Origin: Streptomyces hawaiiensis
Lineage (GTDB): Bacteria; Actinomycetota; Actinomycetes; Streptomycetales; Streptomycetaceae
Assembly: GCF_004803895.1 (NCBI RefSeq)
Contig: NZ_CP021978.1
Location: 248,001 to 312,000 of the forward strand
Length of the DNA stretch: 64,000 nucleotides
Direction: 5' to 3'
Shown here: positions 37,810 through 44,928 of the stretch, in pieces
Numbering within the stretch: position 1 is the first letter of the stretch
How the letters are laid out: each line of letters begins with the position of its first letter
The notes under the pieces: model-generated
What the model was told of the DNA's origin: nothing
The model's database searches: none
Seen by the model: the letters and a program-made list of their open reading frames with translations, nothing else
Made by a program: the position numbers and the translations under genes

Positions 37810-39726
37810 CTACTGGCTCACGTGGTCGGTGCTCCCTGTCCGCTCAAGAGGGCTGGGCTGGGCCGGGAGGCGGGGGACGGAGCCGTAGCGGCGGGTGCGG
37901 CGGGCGTGCTGCTCGATCGCGTGCCACAGGTCACGGCGGTCCACCGCGGGCCAGGGAGTGTCGAGGAACAGCAGCTCGGCGTACGTGGCCTGCCAGGGAA
38001 GGAAGTTGGAGGTGCGCTGGTCGCCGCCGGTGCGCAGCAGCAGGTCGACGTCGGGCAGTTCGGGGACGTGCAGGTATCGGCCGAAGGCGTGCTCGGAGAG
38101 CGAGCCGGGGTCGACCCTTCCGGCTACCGCCTCCTTGGCGAGTTTCGCCGCGGCTGTCGTGATCTCGGCGCGGCCCCCGTAGTTGACGCACATGGTCACG
38201 GTGAGTCCGGTGTGGTCGTGGGTGGTCCGTTCGGCCTCGACGAGTGTCTCGATGACGTCGGCCGGCAGGCGGGAGCGTTCTCCGGCCCAGCGCACGCGGA
38301 CGTTCAGTGGCTCGGCGTCGTCCGTCAGCCGACGCAGGTGCTGAGGGATTTCGTACATCAGGGCGTGCAGTTCTCCGGCGGGACGCTTCCAGTTCTCGGT
38401 GGAGAACGCATACACCGTGAGGTACTCCAGGCCGATCTCCAGGGCGCCGTGCACGACGTCGATCAGTGCGTCGGCGCCCGCCCGGTGGCCGTCGGTACGG
38501 GGCAGGCCACGGGCCGTGGCCCAGCGGCCGTTGCCGTCCATGACGATCGCGACGTGGCGGGGCATGGCCTCGGCGGGCAGTTGGGGTGGGCGGGCTCCGG
38601 ATGGGTGGGGTGTCGGAGGGACGACCGGGCGCCGCCGGACAGCGAGTGCGCGCACTTCTTCGGCCAGTCCGTGCCGTTCGGTTCTGTCTGCCGCGACGGG
38701 TTGTGGCTGCGGGCAGGGCTGAATGGGGAAGGGGAAAAGGCCCCAGGCCAGCGTGGCTTTGGCCCGGGCGGGCAGCAGCAGGCGCAACCGGGCGCTTCGG
38801 GGCAGGGTGGGGCGGCGGTGCAGCAGCGCGGCGGGGGCGTCGGCGGCGGCCTTCAGGCGAAGCCGGTACAGGTCGGTGTAGACGCCGAGCGCAACACCGA
38901 CGGCCGGGTGCAGCACCGGCGGCAGTGGGGTGCGGTCCAGCCATGTGCGGGCCCGGTCGGCCAGGCGGCGCGTCAGTTCCTCGAACTCGGAGGTGGCACG
39001 CCGGGCCAGCAGGTCCGCCCGGTCCACGCCGGCCTCGTCCAGGGCTTCCTGCGGCAGCGGTACGTGGCCGCGGGTCAGATCGTCGGAGAGGTCGACGAGG
39101 GCGTCGGTGAGATAGAGACCGTCGACGGCGGTCTGCCACGCCGCTGCCGCTTCGGGCACCCCTGCGGCGATCCTCTCCGGCTCTGCGGACAGGCCGGCGG
39201 CACGTAGCAGCAGTGAGCCCGCGCGCAGCCAGAACGGGATGTTGACGAGGCTGTTGTAGCGCCGCCACTCCTGCCAGGTGGCGAACTGCCGCCCGTGGAC
39301 GTCCTGGCGCAGCTCCTCGAACACCGTGTGCAGGAACCCCGGTGGCAGGTTCCAGGTGCGCATGGTGTGGATCAGCGCCTGCCGTACCGGATCGGTGCTG
39401 CGGCCGTCGCGCAGGTCCGCGTCGAACGCCGCGATCCATGCCTCCAGCCGGCCGGCCCGCTCCCGATCCGTCTCGCCGGATTCTGCCCCGCTGCCGACCG
39501 CGTCGGCCGCGTCGGCCAGGTCGTCCACGGCCCGTACGGCGCCGTACAGGGCCCAGGTGGCGGTACGCAGCGGCGGTGGCAGCAACTGCGAGACGGCGTA
39601 CTCGATCTCACCCGTCGCGCGGGTGGAGCGGCGGCACGCCTCGTAGCCGCGACGCAGGGCCGCGTCGTGGATGCCGCTCTGCTGATAGACACGGGCCGAG
39701 AGCACGGCGGGATACCTCAACTTCAC
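37810..39726 (-). CDS. Fusion of squalene/phytoene-synthase domain and cis-prenyltransferase (UppS-like)
   Basis: A 638-residue fusion. Residues 1-300 are a trans-head-to-head prenyl synthase of the squalene/phytoene type, with aspartate-rich motifs AVDDLADAAD near 70 and LVDLSDDLTRGHVPLP near 212. After a Pro-rich linker (about 330-385), residues 385-620 are a complete cis-prenyltransferase: IVMDGNGRWATARGL near 393, FSTENWKRP near 443, VNYGGRAEI, and DLLLRTGGDQRTSNFLPWQ near 565. Both active sites look intact, so one chain may build a cis-polyprenyl diphosphate and the other join or rearrange prenyl units. GTG at 39726 follows AGAGGAA and overlaps the DUF6114 stop (GTGA), so it is coupled to that operon. 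I do not recall a characterised enzyme with this domain order. Confidence 0.9.
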   Translation of the reverse strand: MKLRYPAVLSARVYQQSGIHDAALRRGYEACRRSTRATGEIEYAVSQLLPPPLRTATWALYGAVRAVDDLADAADAVGSGAESGETDRERAGRLEAWIAAFDADLRDGRSTDPVRQALIHTMRTWNLPPGFLHTVFEELRQDVHGRQFATWQEWRRYNSLVNIPFWLRAGSLLLRAAGLSAEPERIAAGVPEAAAAWQTAVDGLYLTDALVDLSDDLTRGHVPLPQEALDEAGVDRADLLARRATSEFEELTRRLADRARTWLDRTPLPPVLHPAVGVALGVYTDLYRLRLKAAADAPAALLHRRPTLPRSARLRLLLPARAKATLAWGLFPFPIQPCPQPQPVAADRTERHGLAEEVRALAVRRRPVVPPTPHPSGARPPQLPAEAMPRHVAIVMDGNGRWATARGLPRTDGHRAGADALIDVVHGALEIGLEYLTVYAFSTENWKRPAGELHALMYEIPQHLRRLTDDAEPLNVRVRWAGERSRLPADVIETLVEAERTTHDHTGLTVTMCVNYGGRAEITTAAAKLAKEAVAGRVDPGSLSEHAFGRYLHVPELPDVDLLLRTGGDQRTSNFLPWQATYAELLFLDTPWPAVDRRDLWHAIEQHARRTRRYGSVPRLPAQPSPLERTGSTDHVSQ

Positions 39727-40115
39727 GTTTCCTCTTGTGGAGCCGCAGGCGACTGCTGGGGGACCCAGGCCAGGGCCAGGGCACTGCCGATGGCGGTGAG
39801 CAGGAAGCCCAGCAGCAGGCCGCCGAGGTTGGCGGCGACCAGACTGACCAGGGACAGTACGGCGGCCAGGACGCCGGAGAAGTAGCGCAGGGCCGGGTTG
39901 CGCCAGGTCGTCACACCGGCGACGACGAACAGGGAACCCAGGGCCCACGAGGCGGCGCCCGCGGTGCCGGTGAACCGCAGAAAGCCCAGTCCGACCCAGG
40001 AGACGCAGATCAACTCCAGCCCGCCGAGCCCCAGCAGCAGGCCCGCCGCGAACGGGCGGCTCCGTCGCCATCCTCGCCAGCCGGACCGCCGACCCGGCCC
40101 GATCGCCTCACTCAC
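39723..40115 (-). CDS. DUF6114 membrane protein
   Basis: A 130-residue protein with four hydrophobic segments (FAAGLLLGLGGLELICVSW near residue 25, a second near 60, YFSGVLAAVLSLVSLVAANL near 85 and GGLLLGFLLTAIGSALALAW near 108). GTG at 40115 overlaps the DUF6230 stop, and its own TGA overlaps the start of the prenyl-synthase fusion, giving a tightly coupled trio. DUF6114 proteins commonly pair with DUF6230 in Streptomyces. Their function is unknown; presence here suggests a link to membrane lipids or polyprenyl products. Confidence 0.8.
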   Translation of the reverse strand: MSEAIGPGRRSGWRGWRRSRPFAAGLLLGLGGLELICVSWVGLGFLRFTGTAGAASWALGSLFVVAGVTTWRNPALRYFSGVLAAVLSLVSLVAANLGGLLLGFLLTAIGSALALAWVPQQSPAAPQEET

Positions 40116-40758
40116 CGGGCCGCTCCCCCTCGCAGCCGCCTGCACCCCGGTGCAGCTCGATGGTGACACCCCGGGACGTGATCGTCCCGGCGGTGAAGGC
40201 GTGCGGCTGCGTGGTCACCATGCTGCCGCTGACCTTCTGCGCGCCGACGGTGAACAGGCCGGTGGGCCGCTGAAGGGAGCCCTGCGGGGTGCTGAACTTC
40301 GCGCCGGAGAGCTGCACCGACCGGGCCGTGGCCTTGCCCGCCTCCACCGTCAGGCCGGAGGCGGAAGCCCGCTCGATCCGTACGACGGCCGTCACGGCAC
40401 CGACGACCGGAAGGTGGGCGGTGGAGGTGACGCAGGCGTCCTGGATGGTGGCCTGCTCCATACGCGTGGCCAGCGCCGGCAGCAGTCCGCCACGGCCCGA
40501 GGCGGACGGAGAGGCGGACACACCCGATGCGGACACCCGCGCGGCATGCACCGTGACCGGAACCTCCCCCGCGAACGCCATGGAGACGGCCCCCGCTGCG
40601 CTCCCGGCCAACAGAACGCAAGCACCGCCGAGCAGAGGAGTCAGCACCAGAGCGAACCGCCGGCGGCTTGTCCGCCCGACGCCTGTCACGGGAAGGTCTT
40701 TGTCGATCACGACCGGCCCAACGACCGGCCCGGACCGAAGTACCGCCAAACCCACCAT
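40108..40758 (-). CDS. DUF6230 exported protein
   Basis: A protein of about 216 residues. An N-terminal signal anchor (RRRFALVLTPLLGGACVLLAGS) is followed by a beta-rich extracytoplasmic part: VPVTVHAARVSASGV, EQATIQDACVTSTAHLPVVG, SVQLSGAKFSTPQGSL and FTAGTITSRGVTIEL, the repeat-like pattern of DUF6230 proteins. The start is unsure: ATG at 40758 has no good ribosome binding site, and GTG at about 40713 would also work. It is first in an operon with DUF6114 and the prenyl-synthase fusion. It probably sits on the outer face of the membrane. Confidence 0.75.
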   Translation of the reverse strand: MVGLAVLRSGPVVGPVVIDKDLPVTGVGRTSRRRFALVLTPLLGGACVLLAGSAAGAVSMAFAGEVPVTVHAARVSASGVSASPSASGRGGLLPALATRMEQATIQDACVTSTAHLPVVGAVTAVVRIERASASGLTVEAGKATARSVQLSGAKFSTPQGSLQRPTGLFTVGAQKVSGSMVTTQPHAFTAGTITSRGVTIELHRGAGGCEGERPGE

Positions 40759-40870
40759 CGGCTGATACGACCCGCAGCAGGTTGCCACCCCGGCCTCTCC
40801 TGGTGACGTTCACCCACCGGCCTCGTTGCGGATGCGTGCGTGAGCACAAGCGTGGTGTGGGCAGCGGCAG

Positions 40871-41252
40871 TTGCCCGTTGCCCAGGCCACGGTCGTCGAC
40901 CTGATGCAGGCGTCGCAGGGCAGTATCGACCAAGCCCGCGGCGGCCCGAAGAAGTCCGCCGGGCGGAAGCCGAAGCAGTCGGACCCGGCGCGCAAGACGG
41001 CACGGAAGCCTGCCACGAGGGCGGCGAAGAAGACCGCCGCCCGCAAGGTGCCGCCGAAGGACGGGCCGTGCATCGGCAGACTCCCGCAACCAGCGCGGTG
41101 CGGGCAAGAGGGAGTTGCGGCAGTTGAGCAAGGCGGAGCTGTACCAGCGGGCCACTGAACACGACGTTCCCGGTCGACCGAAGATGAGCCACGAGGAGCT
41201 CGTCGACGCTCTCGCCCGCGCCGGGCGCCGCCGTAAGAAGAGCGCCGCCTGA
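40871..41252 (+). pseudogene. C-terminal remnant of a Ku DNA-end-binding protein
   Basis: The frame from 40871 reads VVDLMQASQGSIDQARGGPKK, then a Lys/Ala/Arg-rich tail (RKTARKPATRAAKKTAARK). After a frame change near 41070 it continues KRELRQLSKAELYQRATEHD, VPGRPKMSHEELVDALARAG and RRRKKSAA. This is the C-terminal extension of actinobacterial Ku, which joins DNA ends with ligase D. The whole Ku core is missing. The last part could still encode a small SAP-like peptide but lacks a start. Confidence 0.6.
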
Positions 41253-41614
41253 CCCCGCGCCCTTGCCGTGGCGCGGTCCGAGCCGATGCGGGCGTCGCCC
41301 GTGCTCGAGCACCTTCTGCGGCCGGGCCGGGCCGCAGAGCCGATGTGGGATCTTGGTGCTCTCGCCATGCCGCATGCGAGGCCACGCTCTGGCAGACCAA
41401 GGCCAGTGTGGACCGAGGCCGGCTACGCCGACCAACTTCTCGCAGGAGACAAGGCGAAGGGCGCGACAATACCGACGGGCATCTTGGCGGATCGGTGATT
41501 GAACCACTCGTCCGGCATCTGACCTCGGGGCGCATGTAGGACCACGGAAGGCTGGCAGCCCGTAGATGCCTCCACCCGCCGGTCGACAAGCTCGTCAACC
41601 CCTGGGCTTGAGTT
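41253..41614. other. Gene-free stretch
   Basis: About 360 bases between the Ku remnant and the Nudix gene. Open frames here are short and have no family signature. No hairpin of note was seen. Confidence 0.35.
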
Positions 41615-42130
41615 TCAACACCGCCGTGAACGGTGGGAGATGCCGGAGCCCGACTCGCGCGTGAGTCGGGCGAGGTAGGCGTCCAAAGGCTGGACACCTC
41701 CTGGGAGGGCTTCCCGGAGATCCCACCAGCGGATGGCAGCGATCTCCTCGTTGGCGCGGAAGCCCCGGACATCGGTGATGCAGCCTGCGAACAATGCCGC
41801 GTACTCGACTCGCCGGTCGGGCGCCAGTACGAGGCGTGCGTAGCCGATGAACTGTAACGGCCCGCTGGGCTCCTGGCCGCTCTCCTCCAGCAACTCGCGT
41901 GTGGCTGCCTGCCGAAGAGATTCGCCTTCCTCAATGCGCCCGCCGGGCAGTTCCCAGCGCTGACGGAATCGATCGAAGACCATGAGGACCCGGTCGGCGT
42001 GCCAGACGGCGACAAGCGCCGCGGGCAGTGGCGCATCACACGGTGGCGTTCCTTCTGCCCCGCGGGCGAAGGCGGCCACAGCATTGCCTCGATCGTCGAC
42101 TACGAGCGAGGGGACCGTGGAGTCAGACAC
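41615..42130 (-). CDS. Nudix hydrolase
   Basis: A 171-residue protein with a complete Nudix box, GGRIEEGESLRQAATRELLE followed by ESG (G-x5-E-x7-R-E-L-x-E-E-x-G). It should hydrolyse a nucleoside diphosphate linked to another moiety using Mg2+. GTG at 42130 is preferred because GGGAAG lies upstream; the longer frame adds 20 unlikely residues. The N-terminal strand LVAVWHADRVLMVFDRFRQRWEL is normal for the family. It stands alone; the substrate cannot be predicted. The C-terminal residues RESGSGISHRSRRC look untypical. Confidence 0.85.
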   Translation of the reverse strand: MSDSTVPSLVVDDRGNAVAAFARGAEGTPPCDAPLPAALVAVWHADRVLMVFDRFRQRWELPGGRIEEGESLRQAATRELLEESGQEPSGPLQFIGYARLVLAPDRRVEYAALFAGCITDVRGFRANEEIAAIRWWDLREALPGGVQPLDAYLARLTRESGSGISHRSRRC

Positions 42131-42442
42131 CTCGTTATGCTTCCCAGTCCATTGCCCGGAAACTCCGAGTCGACCACGGCGGTAAGACACCGCGACGCGG
42201 GTGGCCCCCGCTTGTGCTGATGCCGGTAACTCACGCCCGGCCCCGGTATGCGGGGTTCGCCCAGGGCGCGGGTCGGACAGCGGCCGGCCGCCGCGAGACT
42301 GTCCGAGCTCCGCGGACCAGGCACACCCTCGACGACTGGTCAGGATTCGGGAGCGCGCCCGCGCCCGTACCTCTCATCTCGTCGGCGGCGGGGCGCTGCC
42401 ACGTGTCTTCGCGGCAGCGGTGAACGCACGCACAGCGCCGGC
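42131..42442. other. Gene-free stretch
   Basis: About 310 bases between the Nudix start and the end of the isochorismatase-fold gene. It contains the Nudix promoter region; no other feature was convincing. Confidence 0.35.
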
Positions 42443-43003
42443 TCACACCGAGAGCGTGCCGGTCCACTCGGCGACGGAGAGGACGTCCGCCTGCCTCGGG
42501 AACACCTTCTCGGTGAGGACGCGGTGCACCTCGGGGTCGGGGTCCAGGCACCCGTCCGACAGGACGGTGAGTCCGAAGTCCAGGTCGGCCGCCTGGCGCA
42601 GGGTGGAGAGCACGACTCCGCTGGTGGCGATGCCGGTGAGGACCAGGGTGTCGATCTCGCCCGCCCTGAGCACCATCTCGAGGTCGCTGCCCGCGAACGC
42701 GCTCACCCGTCGTTTGGTGACCACGATGTCGCCCCTACGGGGGGCGACGTCGGGATGGATCTCGTTGCCCGGGTCGTCGGCGGTGAACGCGCCGGACCGT
42801 GCGGCGGCGCCGAAGGTCTTGTTGCGGGCACTGATCTCCGGATGGCCCGGGCGGAAGCCGACGACGACGTAGATCAGGGGCAGGTCTGCCGCCCGGGCGG
42901 CGCCGACGGCGTCGCGCAGGCGTGCCAGGTACCCGCTGCCGTCGTCGAAGCGGTCCACGATGGACCGCTGGACGTCCATCACGAGCAGGGCGCTGTGGGC
43001 CAT
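42443..43003 (-). CDS. Isochorismatase-fold (cysteine hydrolase-like) protein lacking the nucleophile Cys
   Basis: A 186-residue protein of the isochorismatase superfamily. ATG at 43003 follows AAAGGA. The family Asp (LLVMDVQRSIVDRF near residue 10) and Lys (VVTKRRVSAFAGSDLE near 90) are present. The nucleophile segment, normally Gly-x-x-Thr-x-x-Cys-Val, reads GIATSGVVLSTLR, so Val takes the place of Cys. Members without Cys, such as PhzD-like isochorismatases, catalyse vinyl ether hydrolysis rather than amide cleavage. It lies 67 bases downstream of the MFS pair in the same direction and may metabolise the exported compound. Confidence 0.85.
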   Translation of the reverse strand: MAHSALLVMDVQRSIVDRFDDGSGYLARLRDAVGAARAADLPLIYVVVGFRPGHPEISARNKTFGAAARSGAFTADDPGNEIHPDVAPRRGDIVVTKRRVSAFAGSDLEMVLRAGEIDTLVLTGIATSGVVLSTLRQAADLDFGLTVLSDGCLDPDPEVHRVLTEKVFPRQADVLSVAEWTGTLSV

Positions 43004-43070
43004 GTTCGATGTCCTTTCGTGAGGTGGACCCGTTGAATCGGAGTGCGGGTCCGGTGTGTGGGGCGGACGG

Positions 43071-44924
43071 TCACCGGGTCGGCCGGTGGGGCGGTGCGGG
43101 GTGGCCGTCCGCGGGAGAGTCCGTGCGGCCGGGTCCGGCCGTCGCGGTCGGTCCGGCTTTTGGGGCGGGCCGGTCGGTGGGCTCGTGGCGGCCACGCAGG
43201 GCCGAGGCGAGCGCGGAGACGAGGGCCATGCCCGCGGCGACGGTGAAGACGATGGTCAGCCCGTGGTGGAAGGGGCCGGAAACCAGCTCGGGGAAGAACG
43301 TGTGGCCGGTCAGGGTGTCGCGCTGGGCTGCGGTCAGCTGCCCCAATGTGCCGCCGGAGCCCAGCAGTTGGCCGATGGGGTTGTGGCCGAGGAACGTCGC
43401 GAACAGTGTGCTCACCGGTGGCAGCGAAGCGGCCTGGTGGGCCGTGGCGGCCGGCACGCCGTGGGCCTGGAGGCCGCTGCTGAGCGTCGACGGCAGCGAC
43501 GAGGCCAGGCCGGAGACCATCAGCGAGAAGAACACGCCGATGGACAGGGCCGTACCCGAGTTCTGGAACGTCGAGCGCATCCCCGAGGCCACGCCCCGGT
43601 ACTCGGCCGGCACGCTTCCCATGATCGACGAGGTGTTGGGCGAGGAGAACATGCCCTGGCCCAGGCCGTTGAGCAGCAGCAGGGCTGCGAACAGTCCGTA
43701 GTCGAAGTTCACGGGCAGCGCCAGCAGACCGACGAAGGAGCCGGCGACCAGGAGCAGGCCCGTCGTGGAGAACAGGCGGGCGCCGAACCGGTCGGACAGG
43801 TAGCCGGAGAGGGGGCCGGCGATCAGGAAACCCACGGTCAGCGGCACCATGAAGATGCCGGCCCACAGCGGGGTGTCCTCGAAGTCGTAGCCGTGCAGGG
43901 GGAGCCAGATGCCCTGCAGCCAGATGATGAGCATGAACTGGAGGCCACCGCGGGCGATCGCGGTCAGCAGGGCGGCCAGGTTCCCCATGGCGAAGGCCCG
44001 CACCTTGAACAGGGACAGCTGGAACATCGGTTCGGCGAGGCGGCTCTCGACCAGGCAGAACAGTGTCAGGAGCAGGGCACCGCCGAACAGGCCGGTGAGC
44101 ACCCAGGGGTTGCCCCAGCCGGTGGCGCTGCCGCCGTAGGGCTGGATGCCGTAGGTGATGCCCGCGAGCAGGATGCCGGCGCCGGCAGCGAAGGTGACGT
44201 TGCCGAACCAGTCGATGCGGCCGCGTTTTCCGGCGGACGTCTCGCGCAGACTCAGGTACGACCAGACCGTGCCGGTCACGCTGACGGGCACGCTCACCCA
44301 GAACACCGCACGCCAGTCGACCGCGGCGAGCAGGCCGCCCGCGAGCAGCCCGAGGAACTGGCCGGCGAGCGCGGTGATCTGGTTGATGCCGAGTGCCATC
44401 CCGCGCTGGCGGGCCGGGAAGGCGTCGGTGAGGATGGCCGCCGAGTTGGCGGTGAGCATGGAACCGCCGAACGCCTGCACGATGCGCCACACGATCAGCC
44501 ACAGGGCGCCGGCGCCGGCCCGGAACGGGTCGAGTGACAAGGCGACGGACGCGCAGGCGAAGATCAGGAATCCGAGGTTGTAGATCCTGACCCGGCCGAA
44601 CATGTCGCCGAGCCGGCCCAGGACGACGACCAGCACCGCCGACACCAGCAGGTAGCCCAGGATCATCCACAGCAGGTAGCCGATGTTGCCGGGGGCAAGC
44701 GGGTCGAGTCCGATCCCGCGGAAGATGGCCGGCAGCGAGATGATCACGATGGACGCGTCCATCGTCGCGATCAGCACGCCCAGCGTGGTGTTGGACAGGG
44801 CGACCCACTTGTATCCCGGGTCCGGGGGCGTGTTCCGGCGATGCGCCAGGCGGGCGAGCGGGCCGCCGCCTGTTGATCCCCCGGGCGCGGGCCGGCGAGG
44901 GGCTTCGGATGCGTGCGCGTTCAA
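43071..44924 (-). CDS. MFS drug transporter, DHA2 (14-TM) type
   Basis: A 617-residue efflux transporter with about 14 hydrophobic segments. TTG at 44924 lies four bases after the upstream MFS stop and follows CGGAG. Motif A reads LGRLGDMFGRVRIYNLGF near residue 95, and motif C-like ALGINQITALAGQFLGLLAGG near 165. The segment IIWLQGIWLPLHGYDFEDTP is shared with its neighbour; the two are clear paralogs by duplication. The tail (about 570-617) is Pro/Thr-rich. It probably expels organic compounds by proton antiport, under the MarR regulator upstream. Confidence 0.9.
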   Translation of the reverse strand: MNAHASEAPRRPAPGGSTGGGPLARLAHRRNTPPDPGYKWVALSNTTLGVLIATMDASIVIISLPAIFRGIGLDPLAPGNIGYLLWMILGYLLVSAVLVVVLGRLGDMFGRVRIYNLGFLIFACASVALSLDPFRAGAGALWLIVWRIVQAFGGSMLTANSAAILTDAFPARQRGMALGINQITALAGQFLGLLAGGLLAAVDWRAVFWVSVPVSVTGTVWSYLSLRETSAGKRGRIDWFGNVTFAAGAGILLAGITYGIQPYGGSATGWGNPWVLTGLFGGALLLTLFCLVESRLAEPMFQLSLFKVRAFAMGNLAALLTAIARGGLQFMLIIWLQGIWLPLHGYDFEDTPLWAGIFMVPLTVGFLIAGPLSGYLSDRFGARLFSTTGLLLVAGSFVGLLALPVNFDYGLFAALLLLNGLGQGMFSSPNTSSIMGSVPAEYRGVASGMRSTFQNSGTALSIGVFFSLMVSGLASSLPSTLSSGLQAHGVPAATAHQAASLPPVSTLFATFLGHNPIGQLLGSGGTLGQLTAAQRDTLTGHTFFPELVSGPFHHGLTIVFTVAAGMALVSALASALRGRHEPTDRPAPKAGPTATAGPGRTDSPADGHPAPPHRPTR

Positions 44925-44928
44925 CGGG

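Noticed and set aside
43056..44537. 493-codon plus-strand frame opposite the MFS gene
   Set aside because: It is Gln/Glu/Gly-rich and antisense to a 14-helix transporter with motif A.
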